Positions 22,920 through 31,324 of a stretch of DNA of 64,000 nt are shown here, one piece after another. Both the position numbers and the translations under genes were made by a program. The notes beneath the pieces are model-generated. The model searched no databases. It was given only the letters and a program-made list of their open reading frames with translations, and was not told the origin of the DNA. Source of the stretch: Mycolicibacter hiberniae (GTDB lineage Bacteria; Actinomycetota; Actinomycetes; Mycobacteriales; Mycobacteriaceae). The DNA is taken from assembly GCF_010729485.1 (NCBI RefSeq), contig NZ_AP022609.1, positions 3,224,001 through 3,288,000 on the forward strand, in the 5' to 3' direction. Numbering within the stretch: the stretch's first letter is position 1; every line of letters begins with the position of its first letter.

Positions 22920-23800
22920 TGGCCTCGAAGATCACCACTCTCGACGACGCCGTCGCCGAGCTGCGCGATGGCATGACCATCGGCATCGGCGGCTGGGGCT
23001 CGCGCCGTAAACCGATGGCGTTCGTCCGCGCCATCCTGCGCACCGACGTCAAGGACCTGACCGTGGTCACCTACGGCGGACCGGATCTGGGCCTGCTGTG
23101 CGCGGCAGGCAAGGTGCGCCGGGCCTACTACGGCTTCGTCTCGCTGGACTCCGCGCCGTTCTACGATCCGTGGTTCGCCAAAGCCCGCACCACCGGTGCC
23201 ATCGAGGCGCGCGAGATGGACGAGGGCATGCTGCGCTGCGGGCTGCAGGCCGCCGCGCAGCGGCTGCCGTTCCTGCCGATCCGCGCCGGGCTGGGCAGCT
23301 CGGTGATCGACTTCTGGGAGGGCGAACTCAAGACCGTCACCTCGCCGTACCCGGTTGAGGGCGGACACGAGACCCTGGTCGCGATGCCGGCGCTGAATCT
23401 GGACGCCGCATTCGTGCACCTGAACATCGGCGACGAGCGCGGCAACGCCGCCTACACCGGGATCGATCCCTACTTCGACGACCTGTTCCTGATGTCGGCG
23501 CAGCACCGCTTCCTGTCGGTCGAGAAGATCGTGCCCACCGAGGAACTGATCGCCGGCACGTCACCCCAGACCCAGCTGATCAACCGGATGATGGTGGACA
23601 AAGTTGTGGAAGCCCCCGGGGGCGCCCACTTCACCCTCGGCGCAGCCGACTACGGCCGCGACGAGAAGTTCCAGCGGCATTACGCCGAGGCCGCCAAGTC
23701 CGATGAGACCTGGGCGGAGTTCAAGGCCACGTACCTGTCCGGTAGCGAGGACGACTACCAGGCTGCGGTGAAGAAATTCGGAGCGGAGGCGCAAGCATGA
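22919..23800 (+). CDS. ipdA: IpdA, alpha subunit of COCHEA-CoA hydrolase (ring C opening)
   Basis: 293 residues of the class I CoA-transferase fold, with a glycine-rich N-terminus (DGMTIGIGGWGSRRKP) that binds CoA. IpdA and IpdB form a heteromeric enzyme that, despite the transferase fold, hydrolyses a carbon-carbon bond in COCHEA-CoA. The ATG overlaps the echA20 stop (TAATG) and the stop overlaps the ipdB start (ATGA), ensuring matched synthesis of the two subunits. Matches Rv3551 in place and length. Confidence 0.93.
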   Translation: MASKITTLDDAVAELRDGMTIGIGGWGSRRKPMAFVRAILRTDVKDLTVVTYGGPDLGLLCAAGKVRRAYYGFVSLDSAPFYDPWFAKARTTGAIEAREMDEGMLRCGLQAAAQRLPFLPIRAGLGSSVIDFWEGELKTVTSPYPVEGGHETLVAMPALNLDAAFVHLNIGDERGNAAYTGIDPYFDDLFLMSAQHRFLSVEKIVPTEELIAGTSPQTQLINRMMVDKVVEAPGGAHFTLGAADYGRDEKFQRHYAEAAKSDETWAEFKATYLSGSEDDYQAAVKKFGAEAQA

Positions 23801-24549
23801 CAGACTCACCCACTCGCGCGGAGATCTGTGCCGTAGCCTGCGCCGAGCTGTTCCGCGACGCCGGCGAGATCATGGCCTCACCCATGGCCACCGTGCCCAC
23901 GGTCGGCGCTCGGCTCGCCCGCCTCACCTTCTCCCCCGACCTGGTTCTCACCGACGGCGAGGCCCGCATCCTGGCCGACACCCCGGCGATCGGCAAAGTC
24001 GGTGCGCTGGAAGGCTGGATGCCGTTCAACCGGGTCTTCGAAACCCTCTCGTGGGGCCGGCGCCACGTGATCATGGGCGCCAACCAGATCGACCGCTACG
24101 GCAACCAGAATCTGTCGGCGTTCGGCCCGCTGCAGCACCCGACGCGGCAGATGTTCGGGGTGCGCGGCGCACCGGGCAACACGATCAACCACACCACCAG
24201 CTACTGGGTGGGCGCGCACTCGTCGCGGGTGTTCTGCGAGGCCGTCGACATCGTCTCGGGCATCGGCTACGACAAGGTGGACCCGGACAACCCGGCGTTC
24301 CGCTTCTTCAACCTGGGCGGCGTGGTGTCCAACCTCGGCGTGTTCGACTTCGGCGGTCCTGACCACCAGATGCGCGCGGTCTCACTGCACCCCGGGGTCA
24401 CCGCCGACGAGGTCGCCGACAACACGTCGTTCGAGGTATACGGTTTGGCCGACGCCCCCGCCACCCGGCTGCCGTCCCCGGAGGAGCTGCAGCTGATCCG
24501 TGAGGTGATCGACCCGAAGTCGCTGCGGGACAAAGAAGTGCGCGCATGA
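23797..24549 (+). CDS. ipdB: IpdB, beta subunit of COCHEA-CoA hydrolase
   Basis: 250 residues, CoA-transferase beta-subunit family. Recognisable segments are EICAVACAELFRDAGEIMAS, SWGRRHVIMGANQID and GGVVSNLGVFDF near the C-terminal third. It starts inside the ipdA stop (ATGA) and ends inside the ipdC start. It pairs with IpdA to open the last steroid ring; loss of this enzyme in M. tuberculosis causes CoA trapping and attenuation (published). Confidence 0.93.
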   Translation: MTDSPTRAEICAVACAELFRDAGEIMASPMATVPTVGARLARLTFSPDLVLTDGEARILADTPAIGKVGALEGWMPFNRVFETLSWGRRHVIMGANQIDRYGNQNLSAFGPLQHPTRQMFGVRGAPGNTINHTTSYWVGAHSSRVFCEAVDIVSGIGYDKVDPDNPAFRFFNLGGVVSNLGVFDFGGPDHQMRAVSLHPGVTADEVADNTSFEVYGLADAPATRLPSPEELQLIREVIDPKSLRDKEVRA

Positions 24550-25613
24550 GGTTAAAGACCCCGCTGACCGAACTGGTCGGCATCGAACATCCGGTCGTGC
24601 AGACCGGTATGGGCTGGGTGGCCGGCGCCCGGCTGGTGTCGGCGACCGCCAACGCCGGCGGTCTGGGCATCCTCGCCTCGGCGACCATGACGCTCGATGA
24701 GCTGGCCACCGCGATCGCGAAGGTCAAGGCAGCCACGGACAAGCCGTTCGGGGTGAACATCCGCGCCGATGCCTCCGACGCCGGCGACCGGGTGGACCTG
24801 ATGATCCGCGAAGGCGTCAAGGTGGCGTCGTTCGCGCTGGCACCCAAGGCTGAACTGATCGAGAAGCTCAAAGAGGCGGGCGCCGTGGTGATCCCGTCGG
24901 TGGGCGCGGCCAAGCACGCCAAGAAGGTGGCGTCCTGGGGCGCCGATGCGGTGATCGTGCAGGGCGGCGAGGGAGGTGGGCACACCGGTCCGGTGGCGAC
25001 CACACTGCTGCTGCCGTCGGTGCTCGACGCCGTCGCGGGCACCGGGGTGCAGGTGATCGCCGCCGGTGGATTCTTCGACGGCCGCGGCCTGGCCGCCGCG
25101 CTGTCCTACGGCGCCACCGGCGTCGCGATGGGCACCCGGTTCCTGTTGACCAGTGACTCCACCGTTCCGGACTCGGTCAAGCAGCGCTATCTGACCGCGG
25201 GCCTCGACGGTACGGTGGTCTCCACCCGAGTCGATGGGATGCCGCACCGAGTGCTGCGCACCGAGCTGGTGGACAAGCTCGAAAGCGGCTCTCGGGTGCG
25301 CGGTTTCAGTGCCGCGATCCGCAACGCTGCGAAGTTCAAGAAGATGTCCCAGATGAGCTGGCCCACGATGGTGCGCGACGGCTTGGCCATGCGACACGGC
25401 AAAGAGCTGACCTGGTCGCAGGTGCTGATGGCCGCCAACACCCCGATGCTGCTCAAAGCGGGCCTGGTGGAGGGCAACACCGAAGCCGGCGTGCTCGCCT
25501 CCGGCCAGGTCGCCGGCATCCTGGAGAGCCTGCCGTCCTGCGCGGAGCTGATCACCTCGATCGTCGACGAGGCGGTCGAGCAGCTGCGGGCGGCCAGCTC
25601 CTTCATCGCCTGA
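24546..25613 (+). CDS. ipdC: IpdC, FMN-dependent oxidoreductase of HIP catabolism
   Basis: 355 residues of the nitronate monooxygenase/enoyl reductase FMN-barrel family: TPLTELVGIEHPVVQTGMGW at the start, GGEGGGHTG (FMN phosphate loop) and AAGGFFDGRGLAAAL followed by GATGVAMGTRF. It corresponds to Rv3553, which acts on a ring-intermediate CoA ester between the IpdF and EchA20 steps. It is last in the echA20 operon, with a strong hairpin 12 bases after the stop. Confidence 0.9.
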   Translation: MRLKTPLTELVGIEHPVVQTGMGWVAGARLVSATANAGGLGILASATMTLDELATAIAKVKAATDKPFGVNIRADASDAGDRVDLMIREGVKVASFALAPKAELIEKLKEAGAVVIPSVGAAKHAKKVASWGADAVIVQGGEGGGHTGPVATTLLLPSVLDAVAGTGVQVIAAGGFFDGRGLAAALSYGATGVAMGTRFLLTSDSTVPDSVKQRYLTAGLDGTVVSTRVDGMPHRVLRTELVDKLESGSRVRGFSAAIRNAAKFKKMSQMSWPTMVRDGLAMRHGKELTWSQVLMAANTPMLLKAGLVEGNTEAGVLASGQVAGILESLPSCAELITSIVDEAVEQLRAASSFIA

Positions 25614-25624
25614 GCCCCCGATCC

Positions 25625-25654
25625 CGCGACGCCGGCCCGTGGGCCGGCGTCGCG
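25625..25654. terminator. Bidirectional hairpin between convergent ipdC and the VOC gene
   Basis: CGCGACGCCGGCCC (25625-25638) and GGGCCGGCGTCGCG (25641-25654) are perfectly complementary around GT. It starts 12 bases past the ipdC stop and 27 bases past the VOC stop on the other strand. No U-tract. Confidence 0.75.
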
Positions 25655-25680
25655 CGATACTCCTGCGGGGAACGCGTTGA

Positions 25681-26070
25681 TCAGGCCTCAACCATCAACA
25701 ACGTGTGTCCGCTCGGATCGCGGAAGAAGAACATCGGCGGAACGGGGTCTCCCTGACGCATGATCTCTGCGTCGACATCGACTCCGAGTTCCCGCATCCC
25801 GGCGTGTGCGGCATCGATGTCGTCGGTGTTCAGCGTTATCCCGGTGTCGGACGGCTCAACGGGGCCACTGCCCGGTGGCGGTGGAGCCAGCGCAATGCCC
25901 GCCAGGCCCTGCGGCGGGTAGACCTCGACCCACCGGTAGCCGTCGCCCATGTGGATGTCGGTGCGTTTCTCGAAGCCCAACGACTCGTAGAACGCGATGG
26001 CCTTGTCCTGGTCGACGGTGGGCACGCAAACGAGGTTGATCGACTTCAGGCCGATCTTGGCGGTACTCAT
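25681..26070 (-). CDS. VOC-family (glyoxalase/bleomycin-resistance fold) protein
   Basis: 129 residues with a single VOC module: INLVCVPTVDQDKAIAFYES, LGFEKRTD, then GITLNTDDIDAAHAGMRELG and FFFRDPSGHTLLMVEA at the C-terminus. Such small proteins dimerise to form a metal site; the Glu of MVEA and His of GHTLL are typical ligands. Function unknown. It lies 24 bases downstream of the DUF899 gene and is probably co-transcribed with it. These genes occupy the place where fdxB and Rv3555c would be in M. tuberculosis. Confidence 0.82.
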   Translation of the reverse strand: MSTAKIGLKSINLVCVPTVDQDKAIAFYESLGFEKRTDIHMGDGYRWVEVYPPQGLAGIALAPPPPGSGPVEPSDTGITLNTDDIDAAHAGMRELGVDVDAEIMRQGDPVPPMFFFRDPSGHTLLMVEA

Positions 26071-26094
26071 CTTGCTCCTTCTCGGTTGGGGACA

Positions 26095-26781
26095 CTACGA
26101 ACTGGCGCCATAGAGCTGGGCGATTTCCGGCGAGCCCGCCCAGCGGCTGTAGGTGGGGCTCTGCGGCCAGCCGTCGGGTGAGTCCTGCCACTCTTCCTGG
26201 CGCCCGTAGGGCAGCACATCGAGCAACGAGAACACGTGGCCGAGCTGTTCGGTTCCGCGCCGGTTGGTATGCCAGGTTCGATACACCGCATTGCCCTGCC
26301 GCAAAAAGACATTCACCGCGAACTGTCCGCCCGGCGGTGCACCGACGTCGGCCCCGAACGAACTGTTGGCGGTGCTGTACCAGGCCATCTGATTGCCGAC
26401 GCGCCGCTTGTAGGCGATCGCCTCGTCGATTGGCCCCTGCGTGACAATCACGAACCGCGCGTCGTAGGCGCCCAGAAATTCGAGGCGGGTGAACTGCGAG
26501 GCGAAGCCGGTGCATCCCGCGCACTGCCACTGCTGGCCCGGGGACCACATGTGGTGATAGACGATCAGCTGACTGTTGCCCTCGAACACCTCGGCCAGGC
26601 AGACGGGCCCGCGTTCGCCCTCGAGCACGTAGTCGTCCATGGCGACCATCGGCAGACGGCGGCGCTGCGCGGCGATCGCGTCCAGCTCCCGGGTCGCCGC
26701 TTTCTCGCGGGCGCGCAACGCATCCAGTTCGCGCTGCCAAGTCTGATGGTCCACAACCGGAGGCACCCCGACACCCGCCAT
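26095..26781 (-). CDS. DUF899 (thioredoxin-like fold) protein
   Basis: 228 residues from ATG 26781, which has GGGAG 8 bases upstream; further in-frame ATG/GTG codons up to 26841 lack this. Family signs are an N-terminal helix (WQRELDALRAREKAATRELD), LIVYHHMWSPG, the cysteine segment QCAGCTGF and a late GHVFSLLDVLPYGR. Members have a thioredoxin-like fold and no established activity. It diverges from a TetR gene, so it is likely that regulator's target together with the VOC gene. Confidence 0.82.
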   Translation of the reverse strand: MAGVGVPPVVDHQTWQRELDALRAREKAATRELDAIAAQRRRLPMVAMDDYVLEGERGPVCLAEVFEGNSQLIVYHHMWSPGQQWQCAGCTGFASQFTRLEFLGAYDARFVIVTQGPIDEAIAYKRRVGNQMAWYSTANSSFGADVGAPPGGQFAVNVFLRQGNAVYRTWHTNRRGTEQLGHVFSLLDVLPYGRQEEWQDSPDGWPQSPTYSRWAGSPEIAQLYGASS

Positions 26782-26802
26782 CACGAGAACTCCCATTGCT
26801 AT

Positions 26803-26841
26803 GTGTACAACGTCCACATTGACTATGTTCACACCGTACAC
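26803..26841. promoter_or_regulatory. Possible operator region of the TetR regulator
   Basis: Between the divergent DUF899 and tetR genes, GTGTAC (26803) and GTACAC (26836) flank a stretch with GTCCAC and GTTCAC elements. This A+T-richer, partly symmetric segment is where a TetR autoregulatory site would be expected. Weak support. Confidence 0.25.
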
Positions 26842-26866
26842 TTTTTCCCGAGGGGGCTGTCAAGAG

Positions 26867-27469
26867 GTGTCTGGGATACGGGGCTACCACCACGGCGATC
26901 TGGGCGCGGCACTGATCGACGCCGGCCTGCAGCTGACTCGCCTCGGCGGGCCGGAGGCCCTGACCGTACGGGAGGCGACGCGGCGCGTCGGGGTCTCCCC
27001 CAATGCCGCCTACCGCCACTTCGCCGACCGGGAGGAACTGCTGAGAGCGGTGGCCGTCGCCATCTGGGACCGCATGGCCGCACGGATGAGCCCACCGGCA
27101 ACCAGCCGAGGCACCCCGCAAAGCCGGGCGCGCAACCAGCTGCGCGCGGTCGGACTCGGCTACATCGGATTCGCCCTGGACGAGCCGGGGTGGTTCACGG
27201 TGGCCTTCTTCGGCTCCGGCGTCACCGCAATAGGCGACGGCCAAGTCCCTCCGCCGTTTCGGGCGCTGCTCGAGGCACTCGACGCATTGGCCGACACCGG
27301 CGTGCTGCAACCCAAGCGGCGCATAGGCGCAGAATGGCCGTGCTGGTCGGCGGTGCACGGGTTCGCCGAGTTGGCCCTGCGCGGACCGCTGCACGGCGCC
27401 CCCCGCGCTGACCTGGACGCGCTGGCGCAACGCACGGTCGACGACATCATCTCCGGGCTGGTGGGCTGA
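26867..27469 (+). CDS. TetR-family regulator with WHG C-terminal domain
   Basis: 200 residues from GTG 26867 (GAG just upstream), reading SGIRGYHHGDLGAALIDAGL. The HTH is at ~25-55 (LTVREATRRVGVSPNAAYRHF). The C-terminus carries WSAVHGFAELALRG, the Trp-x-x-x-His-Gly signature of the WHG ligand-binding domain. It diverges from the DUF899/VOC pair and converges with fadA6, with a hairpin between. It is unrelated to KstR or KstR2, whose regulon surrounds it; likely a local repressor. Confidence 0.83.
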   Translation: MSGIRGYHHGDLGAALIDAGLQLTRLGGPEALTVREATRRVGVSPNAAYRHFADREELLRAVAVAIWDRMAARMSPPATSRGTPQSRARNQLRAVGLGYIGFALDEPGWFTVAFFGSGVTAIGDGQVPPPFRALLEALDALADTGVLQPKRRIGAEWPCWSAVHGFAELALRGPLHGAPRADLDALAQRTVDDIISGLVG

Positions 27470-27488
27470 GCCGACCAGCCTGGACTGT

Positions 27489-27510
27489 GCTGCCGGCGGG
27501 CGCCGGCAGC
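27489..27510. terminator. Hairpin between convergent tetR and fadA6
   Basis: GCTGCCGGCG (27489-27498) and CGCCGGCAGC (27501-27510) are perfectly complementary around GG. It is 19 bases past the tetR stop and 7 bases past the fadA6 stop, so it can serve both. Confidence 0.6.
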
Positions 27511-27517
27511 GCCGCCG

Positions 27518-28684
27518 TCAGCTGCCAAGCCGCTCGATGATCGTGACGTTGGCGGTGCCCCCGCCTTCGCACATGGTCTGCAGGCCGTACCGACCGCCGG
27601 TGCGTTCGAGTTCGTTGAGCATGGTGGCGAACAACTTGGCCCCGGTCGCCCCGAGCGGGTGGCCCAGTGCGATCGCCCCACCGTTGGGGTTGACCTTGGC
27701 CGGGTCGATCGGGAACTCCTTCATCCAGGCCTGCACCACCGAAGCAAACGCCTCGTTGATCTCGACGACGTCGATGTCGTCGATGCTCAGACCGGTCTTC
27801 TCCAGTGCGTAACGGGTGGCCGGAATCGGGCCGGTCAGCATGATCACCGGGTCATCGCCGCGGGCGCTGATGTGATGGATGCGGGCGCGGGGAGTCAGGT
27901 TGTGCGCCTGCACTGCGCTTTCTGAGGCCAGCAGCACCGCAGCCGATCCGTCACAGATCTGGCTGGAGACCGCCGCGGTAAGCCGGCCACCCTCCACCAG
28001 CGTCTTGAGGCCGGCCATCTTCTCCAGGGTGGACTCGCGCGGGCACTCGTCGACCCGGAAACCGTCGACGTCGATGATCTCGTTGTCGAAGCGTCCTTCG
28101 GCGATCGCGGTGAACGCCCGCTCGTGGCTCTGCAGCGCGAAGCGCTCCATGTCCTCGCGGGAGATGTCCCAGCGCTCCGCGATCATCTCGGCGCCGCGGA
28201 ACTGCGAGACCTCTTCGTCGCCGTAGCGCTCCAGCCACTTCTTCGACTCATTGGTCGGGGAGGTGAAGCCGAACTGCTCACCGACGACCATGGCCGACGA
28301 GATCGGAATCCAGCTCATGTTCTGCACGCCACCGGCGACAATCAGGTCCGCGGTGCGCGACATGATCGCCTGCGCGCCGAACGAGATGGCCTGCTGAGAC
28401 GAACCGCACTGCCGGTCCACAGTGACCCCGGGCACCCCTTCGGGGTAGCCGGCTGCCAACCAGGCCAGCCGGCCGATGTTGCCGGCCTGGCCGCCGATGG
28501 CGTCCACGCAGCCGGTGATCACATCGTCGACCGCGGCCGGGTCGACGCCGACGCGGTCCAGAAGTCCACGAAAAGCCAACGCACCCAAGTCGATCGGGTG
28601 ATAGGAGGCCAGCGAACCGTTGCGCTTGCCGACAGCGGTGCGAACGGCGTCGATGACGTACGCCTGCGATACTTGAGCGGCCAT
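27518..28684 (-). CDS. fadA6: Thiolase FadA6 of HIP (ring C/D) catabolism
   Basis: 388 residues. Thiolase catalytic residues: Cys93 in DRQCGSSQQA, His342 in ALGHPLGATGAK and Cys372 in MCEGGGTANVT. It corresponds to Rv3556c, which cleaves a beta-ketoacyl-CoA formed after IpdAB opens the last ring. It is last in the operon ipdE1-ipdF-kstR2-fadA6 and begins 2 bases after the kstR2 stop, so it is translationally linked to the regulator. Confidence 0.92.
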   Translation of the reverse strand: MAAQVSQAYVIDAVRTAVGKRNGSLASYHPIDLGALAFRGLLDRVGVDPAAVDDVITGCVDAIGGQAGNIGRLAWLAAGYPEGVPGVTVDRQCGSSQQAISFGAQAIMSRTADLIVAGGVQNMSWIPISSAMVVGEQFGFTSPTNESKKWLERYGDEEVSQFRGAEMIAERWDISREDMERFALQSHERAFTAIAEGRFDNEIIDVDGFRVDECPRESTLEKMAGLKTLVEGGRLTAAVSSQICDGSAAVLLASESAVQAHNLTPRARIHHISARGDDPVIMLTGPIPATRYALEKTGLSIDDIDVVEINEAFASVVQAWMKEFPIDPAKVNPNGGAIALGHPLGATGAKLFATMLNELERTGGRYGLQTMCEGGGTANVTIIERLGS

Positions 28685-28686
28685 TT

Positions 28687-29265
28687 TCAGACTCCTTCTT
28701 TGGTGATTCCACCCAGCACGATGGCGAGGTATTGCCTGCCGACTTCCGCGGCGGTCAGCGGTCCACCCGGTTGGTACCAGCGCACCGATACCCAGGTGGT
28801 GTCACGAATGAAGCGGTAAACCAGGTCGACGTCGAGATCGGGCCGGAAGCATCCCGCTTCAATGCCCTGCTGCAGCACGTCAAGCCACATCTTACGTTGC
28901 TGGCGGTTGCGTTCGTCGACGTAGGAGAACCGCTCGTGAGACGACAGCCGCTTGGCCTCGTCCTGGTAGATCACGACCTGGGCGTGCCGATGCTCGATCG
29001 CGTCGAACGACGCCAGGAACAATCCCTTGAGCCGTTCCAGGGGATCGCTTTCATGATCGATGATCTGCTGATAGCGGGCGAACAGCCAGTCCAGAAAGTC
29101 GCGCAGCACCTCGTCGACCATCTCCTCCTTGGAGGAGAAGTGGTGATACAGACTCCCGGACAGGATCCCGGCGGCGTCGGCGATGTCGCGCACGGTCGTG
29201 GCACGCAGGCCACGCTCGGCGATCATCTCCGCCGCCAGATTCAGGAGTTCGTCACGGCGCGTCAT
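28687..29265 (-). CDS. kstR2: KstR2, TetR repressor of ring C/D genes
   Basis: 192 residues. The HTH (ERGLRATTVRDIADAAGILS, GSLYHHFSSKEEMVDEVL) and the C-terminus (FIRDTTWVSVRWYQPGGPLT, YLAIVLGGITKEGV) are nearly identical to M. tuberculosis KstR2 (Rv3557c). KstR2 dimers bind AnCAAGnnCTTGnT and are released by HIP-CoA, the FadD3 product. The gene is inside an operon that starts at the second KstR2 operator, so it represses itself. Start ATG 29265 is 4 bases after the ipdF stop. Confidence 0.96.
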   Translation of the reverse strand: MTRRDELLNLAAEMIAERGLRATTVRDIADAAGILSGSLYHHFSSKEEMVDEVLRDFLDWLFARYQQIIDHESDPLERLKGLFLASFDAIEHRHAQVVIYQDEAKRLSSHERFSYVDERNRQQRKMWLDVLQQGIEAGCFRPDLDVDLVYRFIRDTTWVSVRWYQPGGPLTAAEVGRQYLAIVLGGITKEGV

Positions 29266-29269
29266 GGCA

Positions 29270-30073
29270 TCAGGCCCGCTGGCTGGAAACCGAGATGATC
29301 TCGCCGGTCAGGTAACTGGAGTAGTCGCTGGCCAAGAATGCGATGGTGGTGGCGATCTCCCACGGCTCGGCGGCCCTGCCGAATGCTTCGCCGTCGGCGA
29401 GGCGATCCAGCAGCTCGGCCGAGCTGGTCTTCTCCAGGAACTTGTGCCGGGCAATGGAGGGTGAGACGGCGTTGATCCGCACCCCATACTCCACCGCCTC
29501 GATTGCGCTGCAGCGGGTGAGGGCCATCACGCCGGCCTTGGCCGCGGCGTAGTGCGACTGGGAATGCTGTGCACGCCAACCCAACACGCTTGCATTGTTG
29601 ACGATCACCCCGCCGTGCGGGGCTTCCCGGAAGTAGCGCAGCGCCGCCCGGGTGGCCCGCATCACCGAGGTCAGCGTCACGTTGAGCACGCGGTCCCACT
29701 CGTCGTCGGTCATGTCGATCACCGGGGTCTGCCCGCCGAGTCCGGCGTTGTTGACCAGCACGTCGAGCCGGCCCATCTTCGCCACGGCCTCGTCGAACAG
29801 CGCGTCGACCGCGGCGGTGGAGGTGACGTCGCAGACCACGGCCTCGACGCGGCCCAGCCCGAGGCCGACCAGTTCGTCGCGGGTCTCGCCGAGCCGGCGT
29901 TCGTGGAAGTCGGAGACCACCACGTCGGCGCCTTCGAGCAGCGCACGCCGCGCGGTGGTGGAGCCGATCCCGGTGCCGGCGGCGGCGGTCACCAGGACCG
30001 TCTTGCCTTTCAGCAGGCCGTGCCCGGCGACCTCGTCCGGCGCCTTGGACAGATCCTTATTGGCCGAGCTCAT
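29270..30073 (-). CDS. ipdF: IpdF, SDR-type hydroxyacyl-CoA dehydrogenase of HIP catabolism
   Basis: 267 residues from ATG 30073, which overlaps the ipdE1 stop (ATGA) and has GGGAGG upstream; a longer reading to 30187 only overlaps ipdE1. SDR motifs: TAAAGTGIGSTTA (cofactor), VLVNNAGLGG, NNASVLG with catalytic Ser, and YAAAK. It corresponds to Rv3559c, shown in the literature to oxidise the 5-hydroxyl of the HIC-CoA intermediate. Confidence 0.9.
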   Translation of the reverse strand: MSSANKDLSKAPDEVAGHGLLKGKTVLVTAAAGTGIGSTTARRALLEGADVVVSDFHERRLGETRDELVGLGLGRVEAVVCDVTSTAAVDALFDEAVAKMGRLDVLVNNAGLGGQTPVIDMTDDEWDRVLNVTLTSVMRATRAALRYFREAPHGGVIVNNASVLGWRAQHSQSHYAAAKAGVMALTRCSAIEAVEYGVRINAVSPSIARHKFLEKTSSAELLDRLADGEAFGRAAEPWEIATTIAFLASDYSSYLTGEIISVSSQRA

Positions 30074-31218
30074 CCCTTTGCCTCCCGGGGTAGGCCGAGA
30101 ACCCGCTCGGCGATGATGTTGCGCTGAATCTCGTTCGACCCGCCGTAGATGGTGTCGCTGCGGGTGAACAGGTAGAGCCGCTGCCATTCGTCGAACTCGC
30201 CGTCGCGCAGCACCATCGAGTCGCGGCCGATCACGTCCATGGCCAGCTCACCGAGATCGCGATGCCAGTTGGCCCACAACAACTTCGATACGTTGTCTTG
30301 GCCCGGCTGCTCGACATCCATGGTGGCCATCGCGTAGGACCGCATCGAGCGCAGGCCCACCCAGGACCGGGTCAGCCGCTCCCGGATCAACGGATCCTCG
30401 GCGGCGCCATTGCGCTGCGCAAGCTCAGCCAGCGAGGAGAGTTCCCGCGCGTACCGGATCTGCTGCCCCAGCGTCGACACGCCCCGCTCGAAGGTGAGCG
30501 TGCCCATCGCCACTTTCCAGCCGTCTCCGGGCTCACCGACCACCAGATCCGCGTCGGTGCGCGCGTCGTCGAAGAACACCTCGTTGAACTCCGAGGTGCC
30601 GGTGAGCTGCACAATCGGCCGGACCTCGACCCCGGGCTGGTCCAGCGGCACCAGCAGGTAGGACAGTCCGTTGTGCCGCTTGGAGCCCTTCTCGGTGCGG
30701 GCCACCACGAAGCACCACTGCGACAGGTGCGCCAGTGACGTCCACACCTTCTGACCGTTGATGACCCACTGGTCGCCGTCGAGCACGGCGGTGGTGGCCA
30801 CGTTGGCCAGATCGCTGCCGGCGCCCGGTTCGGAGTAGCCCTGGCACCACAGCTCGGTGACGTTGCGAATGCCGGGCAGGAAGCGTTGCTGCTGCTCGGG
30901 TGTGCCGAATGCGATGAGGGTCGGCCCCAGCAGCTCTTCGCCGAGGTGATTGACCTTGTCGGGGGCGTCGGCGCGGGCGTACTCCTCGTAGAACGCCACC
31001 CGGTGTGCCACCGACAGGCCGCGCCCGCCGTGTTCCACCGGCCAACCCAGGCAGGTCAGGCCGGCGTCGGCCAGATGGCGGTTCCACGCCATCCGCTCCT
31101 CGAACGCCTCATGCTCGCGCCCCGGACCCCCGAGGCCCTTGAGCTCGGCGAATTCCCCGACCAGGTTATCGGCCAGCCATGCACGGACCTCAGCCCGGAA
31201 CTCCTCGACTGCTTGCAC
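30070..31218 (-). CDS. ipdE1: IpdE1 (FadE30), alpha subunit of 5-OH-HIP-CoA dehydrogenase
   Basis: 382 residues, acyl-CoA dehydrogenase family: [16 protein letters not shown] (substrate/FAD segment), GQKVWTSLAH and the C-terminal NEIQRNIIAERVLG. Together with IpdE2 (FadE33), encoded in the divergent operon, it forms an alpha2beta2 enzyme that desaturates the propionyl side chain of 5-OH-HIP-CoA (published for M. tuberculosis). The GTG start at 31218 lies 16 bases from the KstR2 operator. First gene of the minus-strand operon. Confidence 0.92.
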   Translation of the reverse strand: MQAVEEFRAEVRAWLADNLVGEFAELKGLGGPGREHEAFEERMAWNRHLADAGLTCLGWPVEHGGRGLSVAHRVAFYEEYARADAPDKVNHLGEELLGPTLIAFGTPEQQQRFLPGIRNVTELWCQGYSEPGAGSDLANVATTAVLDGDQWVINGQKVWTSLAHLSQWCFVVARTEKGSKRHNGLSYLLVPLDQPGVEVRPIVQLTGTSEFNEVFFDDARTDADLVVGEPGDGWKVAMGTLTFERGVSTLGQQIRYARELSSLAELAQRNGAAEDPLIRERLTRSWVGLRSMRSYAMATMDVEQPGQDNVSKLLWANWHRDLGELAMDVIGRDSMVLRDGEFDEWQRLYLFTRSDTIYGGSNEIQRNIIAERVLGLPREAKG

Positions 31219-31234
31219 CCCTGTAGGCTAACCT

Positions 31235-31248
31235 ACCAAGCACTTGCT
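31235..31248. promoter_or_regulatory. KstR2 operator between ipdE1 and fadD3
   Basis: ACCAAGCACTTGCT fits AnCAAGnnCTTGnT exactly. It lies in the divergent promoter of ipdE1-ipdF-kstR2-fadA6 and fadD3-fadE31-fadE32-ipdE2, matching the known site between Rv3560c and Rv3561. Confidence 0.92.
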
Positions 31249-31324
31249 CGGCTACGAGCCGTCGAGCCCAGGGAGCCCGCGCTGGCGGCAATACAGAGTT
31301 CAGCGACGGGGAGGAGCAGCGCCT

